From NCBI RefSeq assembly GCF_025938095.1, contig NZ_JAPCZF010000002.1, forward strand, positions 186,001-250,000: 64,000 bases of DNA, in the 5' to 3' direction. Positions 43,820 through 51,190 of this stretch are shown here, piece by piece. The translations under genes were made by a program, and so were the position numbers. The notes beneath the pieces were generated by a model. It was given only the letters and a program-made list of their open reading frames with translations, searched no databases and had not been told where the DNA came from. Within the stretch, counting starts at the first letter, position 1; each line of letters begins with the position of its first letter. This stretch comes from Novosphingobium sp. JCM 18896. GTDB taxonomy: Bacteria > Pseudomonadota > Alphaproteobacteria > Sphingomonadales > Sphingomonadaceae.

Positions 43820-44481
43820 GCCGAAAGCTTCTCGGGCACGAACTGCGGCCGCGTACGCGCGGGCATGGCGCCCGCAACCTGCTTGGCCAGCCAGTCGACG
43901 ATCTTCTGGCGCTCGCTCTCTTCCTCGGTGGCGACGCGCTCGACCGCGCGGGCCAGCGGCGCGAGCACCAGGTTGGCGAGCAACAGGCCATAGAGCGTCG
44001 CGCAGACCGCCATCGAGATCGCGCCCATGTAGGCGTGCTTGTTGATGCCGTCGGCGGGAAGCTGGGTCAGCGAGAACAGCGTCGCGGCAAGGCCGAAGAC
44101 CGGCGCGAGGTCCGCGGCCTGGGCCAGGGTGCGCACGGCGCGGGTGTCGGTCAGCAGGCGGCGCTGCTTGTTCGCCTCGTGGATTTCGAGCAGGCCGGCG
44201 ACCGAGCGCGTGCCGATCATGCGATCGGTCGCCTCGTCCATCTCGCGGTCACCCGAATGGATCGGCTGAACGCGCAGCACGCCTTCGCGCTGGATCTGCT
44301 GGACCTTGATCGCGAGCTCGGAGCGCGCCTCGCTGGCGTCGAAGCGCTTGCCGCCGAGCCGGCCGATGCCCGCGAGCGCGGCGCCGAAATCGCCCGTGCC
44401 ACAGCGCAGCACGGTCGCGAGCAGCGTTCCGCCCACGACGATCGAGGCCGACACCGGATCCAAAAGGCTGGCAAGGTTCAT
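43816..44481 (-). CDS. MotA/TolQ/ExbB-family proton channel protein (second stator-like subunit)
   Basis: The 221-residue protein has two clear hydrophobic N-terminal stretches, starting MNLASLLDPVSASIVVGGTLLATVL. A cytoplasmic loop and two more helices follow (AADLAPVFGLAATLFSLTQLP and AISMAVCATLYGLLLANLVLAPLA), the MotA_ExbB domain. The MotA-type PP/GT motifs are only partly kept. I preferred the ATG at 44481, with GAAGGGG 11 bases upstream, to the GTG at 44493. It is divergent from flgB and precedes the small Asp-bearing protein and flgA. The true stator genes motA-motB lie at 53483-55192. Confidence 0.8.
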   Translation of the reverse strand: MNLASLLDPVSASIVVGGTLLATVLRCGTGDFGAALAGIGRLGGKRFDASEARSELAIKVQQIQREGVLRVQPIHSGDREMDEATDRMIGTRSVAGLLEIHEANKQRRLLTDTRAVRTLAQAADLAPVFGLAATLFSLTQLPADGINKHAYMGAISMAVCATLYGLLLANLVLAPLARAVERVATEEESERQKIVDWLAKQVAGAMPARTRPQFVPEKLSA

Positions 44482-44505
44482 CGAGAAAAGCACCCCTTCG
44501 CGTGA

Positions 44506-44532
44506 AACCTAGAACGGCAAGGCCGGCAGGAT
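44506..44532 (-). promoter_or_regulatory. Candidate sigma-28-like promoter of the stator-like/flgA unit
   Basis: Reading the minus strand, GCCGTTCT preceded at 15 bases by CTGA resembles the fliC promoter (GCCGCTCT, TTAA). Both share TTGCCG[C/T]TCTAG. The -35 match is poor, and the TTGCCG part could instead be an activator half-site. Confidence 0.3.
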
Positions 44533-44568
44533 TTCAGACCGACTCGGACAAATTTTGCCGCCGGCACC

Positions 44569-44584
44569 CGGCAACGCTTTGCCG
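44569..44584. promoter_or_regulatory. Activator palindrome (FlbD/ftr-like) upstream of flgB
   Basis: CGGCAA-CGCT-TTGCCG is a perfect palindrome and close to the Caulobacter ftr element bound by FlbD. It lies 43 bases upstream of the flgB -24 element and between the flgB and stator-like genes, so it could act on both. A further TTTTGCCGCCGGCA lies just before it. Confidence 0.65.
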
Positions 44585-44626
44585 CATTCACCCCTAACAA
44601 ATCGCCAAAACCCGCCATTTTTCGAT

Positions 44627-44643
44627 TTGGCACGGTGCTTGCT
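44627..44643 (+). promoter_or_regulatory. Sigma-54 promoter of flgBCDEF
   Basis: TTGGCACG-GTGC-TTGCT fits the -24/-12 consensus with correct spacing, 35 bases before the flgB start. Confidence 0.88.
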
Positions 44644-44677
44644 CATTCAGGCGGGTGATGCACACGGAGCTCGTTCG

Positions 44678-45025
44678 ATGAGTGAAGGCCTGTTCGGAAT
44701 ACACGCTGCTGCGCTGGAACTTCAGTCCCAGCGCATGGGGCTTATCACGTCCAACATCGCCAACGCCGCCACCCCCGGCTACAAGGCCAAGGACATCGAC
44801 TTCGCCGCAGCGCTGAAGGCGAAGACCTCGGGCATGAGCACCGACCAGGCGACCTCGGCCGCCACGCTCTATCGCGTACCGCTGATGCCCTCGCTCGACG
44901 GCAACACGGTCGAGCTGCCGACCGAGCAGCTCGCCTTCACGCAGAACGCCGTCGGCTATTCGTCCACGCTCAGCTTCATCCGCGGCCGCGTCGAGACGAT
45001 CACGCGCGCGTTGAAGGGAGACTAA
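44678..45025 (+). CDS. flgB: Flagellar basal-body rod protein FlgB
   Basis: The 115-residue proximal rod protein has the N-terminal SQRMGLITSNIANAATPGYKAKDIDF, the rod/hook-family motif. GGAGC lies 10 bases before the ATG at 44678. It ends in the typical amphipathic helix (LSFIRGRVETITRALKG). It is first in flgB-flgC-flgD-flgE-flgF. Residues 60-95 have the usual loop with LPTEQLAFTQNAVGYSS. Confidence 0.95.
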   Translation: MSEGLFGIHAAALELQSQRMGLITSNIANAATPGYKAKDIDFAAALKAKTSGMSTDQATSAATLYRVPLMPSLDGNTVELPTEQLAFTQNAVGYSSTLSFIRGRVETITRALKGD

Positions 45026-45028
45026 CCC

Positions 45029-45430
45029 ATGCCCGCGATGAACATCTTCGACGTTGCGCAGCGGGGCATGTCGGCACAGCTCGTGCGCATGAACGCGGCC
45101 TCGTCGAACCTGGCCAACGCCGGTTCGGTCGCCAGCAGCGAGGAAGGCGCCTATCGCCCGATCCGCGCGGTCTTCGCCGAACAGCTCGACAAGACCAGCG
45201 GCCTTTCGACGGTCAACGTCCAGTCGGTCATGCGCGAGAACGCGCGCGCCGTCCGCGAACACAATCCCGACCATCCGCTCGCCGACGAGAACGGCGACGT
45301 GTGGACCAGCCCGGTCGATGAGAACACCGAGATGGTCGAGATGCTCGATTCCGCCCGCCAATACCAGAACCTGGTCGAGGCGCTCACTACCGCCAAGCAG
45401 CTCATGCTCGATACGATGAGGCTCAAATGA
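45029..45430 (+). CDS. flgC: Flagellar basal-body rod protein FlgC
   Basis: The 133-residue rod protein begins MPAMNIFDVAQRGMSAQLVRM with ASSNLANAGSV and ends with the conserved ARQYQNLVEALTTAKQLMLD helix. It starts three bases after flgB, and its stop overlaps the flgD start (ATGA). Confidence 0.96.
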   Translation: MPAMNIFDVAQRGMSAQLVRMNAASSNLANAGSVASSEEGAYRPIRAVFAEQLDKTSGLSTVNVQSVMRENARAVREHNPDHPLADENGDVWTSPVDENTEMVEMLDSARQYQNLVEALTTAKQLMLDTMRLK

Positions 45431-45753
45431 CTTCTATCTTTAGCGGCGTAAACGCCACGTCCTCGGCCGCCAGCGCCACCACCGACTCCAAGGTCGGCAA
45501 GGGCATGGGCTCGATGGACGGCACCGACTTCCTGAAGCTGCTGACCACCCAGCTGCAGAACCAGGATCCGACCGATCCGATGGATAACAGCCAGATGCTC
45601 GCACAGATGGCGCAGTTCACCTCGCTGTCGAACTCGACCGAGCAGACTTCGACGCTGAAGGCCATCGCCGACAAGCTTGATACCGTGATCACGAACACCG
45701 GCACCAAGACGCCGACCCCCACGCCGACGCCGACGCCGTCGACCACCGCCTGA
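45427..45753 (+). CDS. flgD: Flagellar hook-capping protein FlgD, N-terminal domain only
   Basis: The 108-residue protein contains the FlgD N-terminal motif: MDGTDFLKLLTTQLQNQDPT followed by PMDNSQMLAQMAQFTSL. Typical FlgD proteins are about 220 residues, with a C-terminal tudor/FnIII-like part. That part is absent here. Instead the protein ends with a Thr-Pro tail (KTPTPTPTPTPSTTA), and flgE starts 25 bases later, leaving no room for a frameshifted remainder. It should cap the growing hook. Confidence 0.9.
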   Translation: MTSIFSGVNATSSAASATTDSKVGKGMGSMDGTDFLKLLTTQLQNQDPTDPMDNSQMLAQMAQFTSLSNSTEQTSTLKAIADKLDTVITNTGTKTPTPTPTPTPSTTA

Positions 45754-45778
45754 TCCAGATTCTACCGGGAGACCGAAT

Positions 45779-47227
45779 ATGTCCTTCTACACCTCGCTCA
45801 GCGGCCTGAAGAACGCCCAGACGGGCCTCGGCGTCACTGCCAACAACATCGCCAACGCCGAAACGCTCGGCTTCAAGAAGAGCCGCACGCTCTTCGCCGA
45901 CCTCGTCACCGGCACCAACCCGAAGATGCAGATGGGCATCGGCTCGACCGTGCAGTCGATCACCCAGACCCAGTCGATGGGTCCGATCGAGCAGACCGGC
46001 GGCGCGCTCGACATGGCGATCAACGGCGACGGCTTCTTCACCAAGGTCAACCCGATCTCGGGCGAAACGATGTACACGCGCTCGGGCGCGTTCAGCGTCG
46101 ACGACAACGGCTTCGTCAAGGACGGCGCCGGCAACCGCCTGCAGATCTTCGCGGCCGACGCCGACGGCAAAGTCCAGCTCGATGCCAACGGCAAGCCCGT
46201 GAGCTCGCCGGTCAGCCTGCAGCTGCCGTCGAAGAGTGCGCCTTCGCCGTTCGCGAGTGCGATCGTGACGGCCAACGGCTCGGCGCAGGTGACCTATGAA
46301 AACGGCACGACGGAATCGATCGCGCTGCCCAAGCAGAGCACGCCATCGGCCTTCGCCAGCTCGGCCGTCAACGGCTCTGGCACTAGCGCAACCATCACCG
46401 CCACCTTCGCCGACGGTTCGACGCAATTGATCACGCCCGCCGCCACCATTCCCGCGCCGGCCCTGATCGCGGAAATCTCCGGCACCAACATCACCTACAA
46501 GGATGCCGCTGGCAAAACCTATACGGCGGCTGCTGACGTCGCTCTTCCCGCGACGAATGCATCGGGATCGGCTCGCGCCAGCGCAACGCCTCAGGCCAAC
46601 GGCTCGGTCCTGGTATACTATAACGACGGAACGTCGGAATCGATCGCTCCGCCGACCATGGCCCCCTTCCCCCTCGCCAGCGTGTCCGCCTCCGCCCCCT
46701 ACACGGCGACTTACACGTCCCCGCCGACCAACACGGACGTGGCGATCACGCTTCCGACCGAAAGCACCGCGTCCGCCTTCGCAAGCGCGACCGTCGTCGA
46801 TGGCAAGGCCATGGTCACCTATGCCAACGGCGCCGTCGAATCGATCGATCTGCCGACCCAGGCTCCTGCCGCGGCTTTCGCCGGCGTCACGGTCGACAAG
46901 GACGGTATGGTCCGCGTGTCGTTTGCCGACGGCAAGAGCCAGTCGCTGGGTAAGGTCGCGCTCGCGCAGTTCTCGGCGGTCGACGGCCTCAAGCAGACCG
47001 GTTCGTCGAACTGGGTCGCCACCGGCCTTTCGGGCGACGCCGAATACGGCCTGCCCGGCGGCGGCACCTTCGGCGGCCTGAGCTCGGGCTCGCTCGAGCG
47101 TTCGAACGTCGACATCACCGAGGAACTGGTCGGCCTGATCACCATGCAGCGCTATTTCCAGGCGAATGCCAAGGCGATCGATACGGCCAGCCAGATCTCG
47201 CAGACCGTGCTGAACCTGCGGACCTGA
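45779..47227 (+). CDS. flgE: Flagellar hook protein FlgE with internal repeats
   Basis: The 482-residue protein has the conserved N-terminus (SGLKNAQTGLGVTANNIANA), then the hook D1 region (NGDGFFTKVNPISGETMYTRSG). The C-terminus (SNVDITEELVGLITMQRYFQ, then ANAKAIDTASQISQTVL) identifies hook/FlgE. The middle (about residues 155-398) is an array of about seven 30-40-residue units, each ending in a strand like VTYENGTTESIALP. It forms the flexible hook. GGGAG precedes the ATG. Confidence 0.92.
   Translation: MSFYTSLSGLKNAQTGLGVTANNIANAETLGFKKSRTLFADLVTGTNPKMQMGIGSTVQSITQTQSMGPIEQTGGALDMAINGDGFFTKVNPISGETMYTRSGAFSVDDNGFVKDGAGNRLQIFAADADGKVQLDANGKPVSSPVSLQLPSKSAPSPFASAIVTANGSAQVTYENGTTESIALPKQSTPSAFASSAVNGSGTSATITATFADGSTQLITPAATIPAPALIAEISGTNITYKDAAGKTYTAAADVALPATNASGSARASATPQANGSVLVYYNDGTSESIAPPTMAPFPLASVSASAPYTATYTSPPTNTDVAITLPTESTASAFASATVVDGKAMVTYANGAVESIDLPTQAPAAAFAGVTVDKDGMVRVSFADGKSQSLGKVALAQFSAVDGLKQTGSSNWVATGLSGDAEYGLPGGGTFGGLSSGSLERSNVDITEELVGLITMQRYFQANAKAIDTASQISQTVLNLRT
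46241..46972 (+). repeat. Intragenic beta-unit repeats in flgE
   Basis: Translated units start near residues 155, 188, 225, 261, 296, 330 and 363. Each has a [P/A]xxFASA-type start, a variable turn and a strand of pattern VTYxNGxxESIxLP. The last unit (VRVSFADGKSQSLGKVALAQ) is the one normal FlgE proteins possess. The DNA is diverged, so this is an old duplication. Confidence 0.75.
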
Positions 47228-47265
47228 TCCGCAGGCTAGGCCCTGAATGACCGGAGTCTTCTAGA

Positions 47266-48015
47266 ATGGACCGTCTGATCTACACGGCTGCGACGGGCAT
47301 GACTGCGGCGATGACGCGCCAGCGCGTCGTCGCCAGCAACCTGTCCAATGCCCAGACCATCGGCTTCCGCGCCGAGATGCTGCAGTCGACGCCGATGACG
47401 CTCGACGGTCCCCAACTCGAAGTCCGGGCCCTGAATTCGACCGCCGTTCGCGGCGCCAACATGCAGGCCGGCTCGATCGTCGAGACCGGCAACCCGCTCG
47501 ACATCGCCCTCCAGGGCGATGCCATGCTGGGCGTGCAGGCGCCCGACGGCGGCGAGGGCTATACCCGCCGCGGCGACCTCTCGGTCTCGCAGACCGGCGT
47601 GCTGCAGAACGGCGAGGGCTTGCCGGTCCTCGGCCAGAGCGGCGCGCCGATCACCGTGCCACTCGGCAACAAGGTCACCATCACCCCCGACGGTGACGTG
47701 ATGGTCCAGGATCCGGCGACGCCCGACGCGCCGGCCACCACGGTCGACAAGCTCAAGCTCGCCGCGTTTCGCGGCAGCAAGATGGAAAAGGACCTGACCG
47801 GCATTTTCCGGGCGCCGGCCGGCGGAATTTTGCCGGTCGACGAAACGGCAAAGGTCATCCCGGCCTCGCTCGAGCAGTCGAACGTCAAGCCGACCGAGGT
47901 TCTGGTCGAGATGGTCGAAGCCCAGCGAAGCTTTGATATGCGGACGAAATTGATCGCCACCGCCAAGGAACTCGATGAGGGTGGCGCCAGCCTGATGCGG
48001 ATTACCCCGGGCTGA
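47266..48015 (+). CDS. flgF: Flagellar basal-body rod protein FlgF
   Basis: The 249-residue proximal-to-distal rod protein starts MDRLIYTAATGMTAAMTRQR with VVASNLSNAQTIGFRAEM. The central GEGYTRRGDLSVSQTGVLQ and the C-terminal VLVEMVEAQRSFDMRTKLI are rod-family segments. FlgF-specific length and order fit. It is the last gene of the flgB unit; 74 bases with a sigma-54 promoter separate it from flgG. Confidence 0.94.
   Translation: MDRLIYTAATGMTAAMTRQRVVASNLSNAQTIGFRAEMLQSTPMTLDGPQLEVRALNSTAVRGANMQAGSIVETGNPLDIALQGDAMLGVQAPDGGEGYTRRGDLSVSQTGVLQNGEGLPVLGQSGAPITVPLGNKVTITPDGDVMVQDPATPDAPATTVDKLKLAAFRGSKMEKDLTGIFRAPAGGILPVDETAKVIPASLEQSNVKPTEVLVEMVEAQRSFDMRTKLIATAKELDEGGASLMRITPG
47830..47851. 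promoter_or_regulatory. Possible activator site inside flgF
   Basis: TTGCCG-N10-CGGCAA within the flgF coding sequence lies about 190 bases upstream of the flgG -24 element, a workable distance for a sigma-54 enhancer. Half-sites identical to those at flgB are involved. The wide spacing and coding constraint make it uncertain. Confidence 0.3.
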
Positions 48016-48018
48016 TAG

Positions 48019-48036
48019 CGGCAATCGACCCGGCAA
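48019..48036 (+). promoter_or_regulatory. Two direct CGGCAA half-sites upstream of flgG
   Basis: CGGCAA occurs at 48019-48024 and 48031-48036, immediately before the flgG -24 element. The half-sites match those in the flgB and fliC/activator regions. Confidence 0.45.
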
Positions 48037-48053
48037 TTGGCACGGGTCTTGCT
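48037..48053 (+). promoter_or_regulatory. Sigma-54 promoter of flgGHIJKL-motAB
   Basis: TTGGCACG-GGTC-TTGCT has full -24/-12 consensus and spacing, 37 bases before the flgG start. It splits the flagellar operon into two transcription units. Confidence 0.88.
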
Positions 48054-48089
48054 TAGTTTGGCCTGACACCGTCCTGACGGAGATTTCGA

Positions 48090-48878
48090 ATGCCCACTTC
48101 CGCTCTTCACGTCGCCCGCACCGGCCTGGACGCCCAGGATCAGCGCATGCGCGTCATCGCCAACAACCTGGCGAACGTCAGCACCACGGGCTACAAGCGC
48201 GACCGCGCCAACTTCGCGACCCTGGCTTACCAGGACTCGCGCGTCGCCGGTCAGCAGTCGTCGAACGAAACCCAGTACGCCACCGGCCTCAACCTCGGCA
48301 CCGGCGTCAGCGTCCAGTCGACCTCGCGCATCGAGACCCAGGGCACGATGCAGACCACGGGCAACTCCTACGACCTCGCGCTCGACGGCGACGGCTACTT
48401 CCAGGTGCAGATGCCCGGCGGCCAGACCGCCTATACCCGCGCCGGCAATTTCAGCCGCTCGCCCGATGGCCAGCTGGTCACCGCGCAGGGCTATCAGGTG
48501 ATCCCGGCGATCCAGATCCCCGAAGGCGCGCAGTCGATCTCGGTCTCGGCCGACGGCACCGTCTCGGCGATGGTCCAGGGCCAGACCGAAGCCCAGGAGC
48601 TCGGCCAGATCACCATCGCCAGCTTCACCAATCCCGCCGGTCTTCAGGCCGCCGCGGACAACTTCCTGCTCGAGACCGGCGCCAGCGGCCCCGCCCAAAT
48701 CGGCGTGGCCGGCCAGGACGGCCGCGGCCAGATCAAGCAGGGCATGCTCGAAGGCTCGAACGTCTCGATCGTCGAGGAACTGGTCGACATGATCGAATGC
48801 CAGCGCGCCTACGAGATCAACTCGAAGATGATCTCGGCGGTCGACGAAATGCTCCGCAACGCGAACCAGACGCTGTAA
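48090..48878 (+). CDS. flgG: Flagellar basal-body rod protein FlgG (distal rod)
   Basis: The 262-residue protein opens with ARTGLDAQDQRMRVIANNLA and VSTTGYKRDRANFATL, the FlgG signature, then LDGDGYFQVQMPGGQTAYTR. The C-terminus SNVSIVEELVDMIECQRAYEINSK is also typical. Normal length. It forms the distal rod. flgH starts five bases after its stop. Confidence 0.96.
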   Translation: MPTSALHVARTGLDAQDQRMRVIANNLANVSTTGYKRDRANFATLAYQDSRVAGQQSSNETQYATGLNLGTGVSVQSTSRIETQGTMQTTGNSYDLALDGDGYFQVQMPGGQTAYTRAGNFSRSPDGQLVTAQGYQVIPAIQIPEGAQSISVSADGTVSAMVQGQTEAQELGQITIASFTNPAGLQAAADNFLLETGASGPAQIGVAGQDGRGQIKQGMLEGSNVSIVEELVDMIECQRAYEINSKMISAVDEMLRNANQTL

Positions 48879-48883
48879 TCGTC

Positions 48884-49630
48884 ATGACCGCTTCCGCTCC
48901 CCTGCCCCTCGGCATTCCGACCTGGCGCAAGCGCCGCGCCCCCGCCGGCAACGGTTCGTTCCCGCAGCGCATGCCGCTGCTGGCCGCGACCGTGATCGCT
49001 GCGACCGCGCTCTCGGCCACGCCCGCGCTCGCCAAGAAAGCTCCGAAGGAAACCTTCGAGGCGACCCTGCCCGTCGCCGCGCCCGTTACGGGTCCGGCCA
49101 CCGGCGGCATCTTCAACGCTTCGATGGGCTATGCCCCGCTTTACGGCGGCACCCGCGCCCGCATGGTCGGCGATGCGCTGACCATCATGCTGGTCGAGCG
49201 GACCAACGCCTCGAAGACTGTTGGCTCGCAGAGCCAGCGCGACGGCGGCGTCTCGCTGACCACGCCCTCGGCCGGCCCGCTGTCGATCGACCCCAACGCG
49301 CTTAAGGCCTCGAACAATTCGTCGTTCAAGGGTTCTGGCAATGCATCGCAGACCAGCACCCTCAACAGCTCGCTTTCGGTCACCATCGCCGAAGTGCGTC
49401 CGAACGGCACCGCTCTGGTGCGCGGACAGAAGCGCATGCTGCTGAGCCAGGGCGACGAATGGGTCCAGGTCTCGGGCATCGTGCGCCTGATCGACATCGA
49501 CGAAAACAATACGATCGATTCGACCAAGGTCGCTGATGCCAACATCCAATATTCGGGCAAGGGTGCGCTCCAGCGCGCCAGCAAGCAGGGCTGGCTCGGC
49601 CGGTTCTTCAACATGATCAGCCCGTTCTGA
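48884..49630 (+). CDS. flgH: Flagellar L-ring protein FlgH, without lipobox
   Basis: The 248-residue protein has the L-ring core: GDALTIMLVERTNASKTVGS, then SLSVTIAEVRPNGTALVRGQ and WVQVSGIVRLIDIDENNTI. These mark FlgH. The N-terminus is unusual: after a basic stretch (WRKRR) there is a Sec-like signal (MPLLAATVIAATALSATPALA) that ends in ALA-KK with no cysteine. Standard FlgH is a lipoprotein. An internal ATG at codon 30 could be the real start and leaves a normal signal peptide. Confidence 0.92.
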   Translation: MTASAPLPLGIPTWRKRRAPAGNGSFPQRMPLLAATVIAATALSATPALAKKAPKETFEATLPVAAPVTGPATGGIFNASMGYAPLYGGTRARMVGDALTIMLVERTNASKTVGSQSQRDGGVSLTTPSAGPLSIDPNALKASNNSSFKGSGNASQTSTLNSSLSVTIAEVRPNGTALVRGQKRMLLSQGDEWVQVSGIVRLIDIDENNTIDSTKVADANIQYSGKGALQRASKQGWLGRFFNMISPF

Positions 49631-49641
49631 GGAATCCCGCG

Positions 49642-50790
49642 ATGACCACGACCTTCAACGCCATCGTCGCCGACGTCCGCTCGCTGATGCGGGATTCCAT
49701 GATGTGGGCCTGCCTGCTCGCGGCCTTCGCCTTCCTCGGCCCGCAGACCGCCCACGCCGAACGCGTCCGCGATCTCGGCGCCTACCAGGGCGTGCGTTCG
49801 AACCAGCTGACCGGCTACGGCATCGTCGTGGGCCTCGCGGGTACGGGCGACGACAACCTCGAATATCTGACCCAGGCGATGAAGGGCGTGTCGGGCCGCA
49901 TGGGCCTGCAGCTTCCCGCCGGCGTCGCACCGGGCCTCAAGAACGCCGCCGCCGTGATGGTGACGGCCGACCTGCCCGCCTTCGCCAAGCCCGGCCAGCG
50001 CCTCGACATCACCGTCTCGACCATCGGCAAGGCCAAGAGCCTGCGCGGCGGCACGCTGATCATGACGCCGCTCCAGGGCGCCGACGGTCAGATCTACGCC
50101 ATGGCGCAGGGCAACCTCGCCGTCGGCGGTCTCGGCGTTTCGGCCAAGGACGGCTCGATGCTCACGGTCAACGTGCCCACCGTCGGCCGTATCGCCGATG
50201 GTGCCTCGGTCGAGCGCGCGGTCGCCACCGGCTTCGAGAGCGCCGACACGATCCGCTACAACCTGTTCAACGCCGACTTCCTCACCGCCACGCGCGTGCG
50301 CGACGCGGTCAACCGCTTCATGCCCGGCACCGCCTCGATCGAGGACGGCGTCACCATCGCGATGAAGCTGCCGCAGGACGTCAACACCCGCGCGAGCGTG
50401 ATGGCCGCGATCGAGATGATCGAGGTGACCCCGGCCGAGACCGCCGCCAAGGTGATCGTCAACAGCCGCACCGGCACCGTCGTCATCAACAGCGCCGTGC
50501 GCCTGAGCCCCGCGGCGATCAGCCAGGGCAAGCTCACCGTCCGCGTCGACGAGAACCCGACCGTCAGCCAGCCCGAGCCGTTCAGCAAGGGCCGCACGAC
50601 GACGCAGCAGAACAGCGACATCACGACCAACGACGAAGGCGGCAAGGTCATCCTGATGAAGCCCGGCGCTTCGCTGGCCAAGATCGTCGATGCGCTCAAC
50701 CTGCTGGGTGTCGGCGCTTCGGACCTGGTCGCGATCCTCGAGGCGCTCAAGCAGGCCGGCGCGCTCAAGGCCGAAATGGTGGTGATCTGA
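49642..50790 (+). CDS. flgI: Flagellar P-ring protein FlgI
   Basis: The 382-residue protein has a signal-type hydrophobic segment (residues about 15-35), RVRDLGAYQGVRSNQLTGYGIVVGL and the AAAVMVTADLPAFAKPGQRLDIT core. These are diagnostic for FlgI. It assembles in the periplasm with help from FlgA. The long N-terminal stretch before the signal (MTTTFNAIVADVRSLMRDSM) suggests the true start may be an internal ATG near 49687. Confidence 0.95.
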   Translation: MTTTFNAIVADVRSLMRDSMMWACLLAAFAFLGPQTAHAERVRDLGAYQGVRSNQLTGYGIVVGLAGTGDDNLEYLTQAMKGVSGRMGLQLPAGVAPGLKNAAAVMVTADLPAFAKPGQRLDITVSTIGKAKSLRGGTLIMTPLQGADGQIYAMAQGNLAVGGLGVSAKDGSMLTVNVPTVGRIADGASVERAVATGFESADTIRYNLFNADFLTATRVRDAVNRFMPGTASIEDGVTIAMKLPQDVNTRASVMAAIEMIEVTPAETAAKVIVNSRTGTVVINSAVRLSPAAISQGKLTVRVDENPTVSQPEPFSKGRTTTQQNSDITTNDEGGKVILMKPGASLAKIVDALNLLGVGASDLVAILEALKQAGALKAEMVVI

Positions 50791-50791
50791 C

Positions 50792-51187
50792 ATGGTCTCG
50801 ATCAGCACCCCTTCCATCGCCCAGAGCACCGCGGCCAGCACCGCAACCGGCACCGCGTCCGCCAACCCGGCTGGCGCGGCGGACGGCGGCAAGCTGACCG
50901 GCGTCGCCAAGCAGTTCGAGGCGATCTTCATCCGCCAGATGCTCGCGGCCGCGCGCAAGACCAGCTTCGGCGGCGAAGACAGCCTGATGAGCGGCAAGGG
51001 CATGGATACTTTCCGCCAGATGCAGGACGAGCAGTTCGCCGACATCGCTTCGGACACCGGCGCCTTCGGTCTCGGCAAGATGATCGAGACGCACCTCGCG
51101 CGCCTGCTCGGCAACGGCGACGCCGCGAAGACGGCTGACGCAACGGGCACGGCAGACACCGCTACCGCCGCGAAGCAGGGAGCATAA
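50792..51187 (+). CDS. flgJ: Rod-binding protein FlgJ, muramidase domain absent
   Basis: The 131-residue protein carries the FlgJ rod-capping domain (AKQFEAIFIRQMLAAARKTS and DTFRQMQDEQFADIASDTGAFG). It ends before any glucosaminidase domain, as in many alphaproteobacteria. Ala/Thr-rich flexible ends are present. Peptidoglycan cleavage may be supplied by the lytic transglycosylase at 40986. It starts one base after the flgI stop. Confidence 0.9.
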   Translation: MVSISTPSIAQSTAASTATGTASANPAGAADGGKLTGVAKQFEAIFIRQMLAAARKTSFGGEDSLMSGKGMDTFRQMQDEQFADIASDTGAFGLGKMIETHLARLLGNGDAAKTADATGTADTATAAKQGA

Positions 51188-51190
51188 GAC

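Noticed and set aside
43292-44481. Calling this pair motA-motB
   Set aside because: The small protein lacks the OmpA-like domain and true motA-motB are at 53483-55192.
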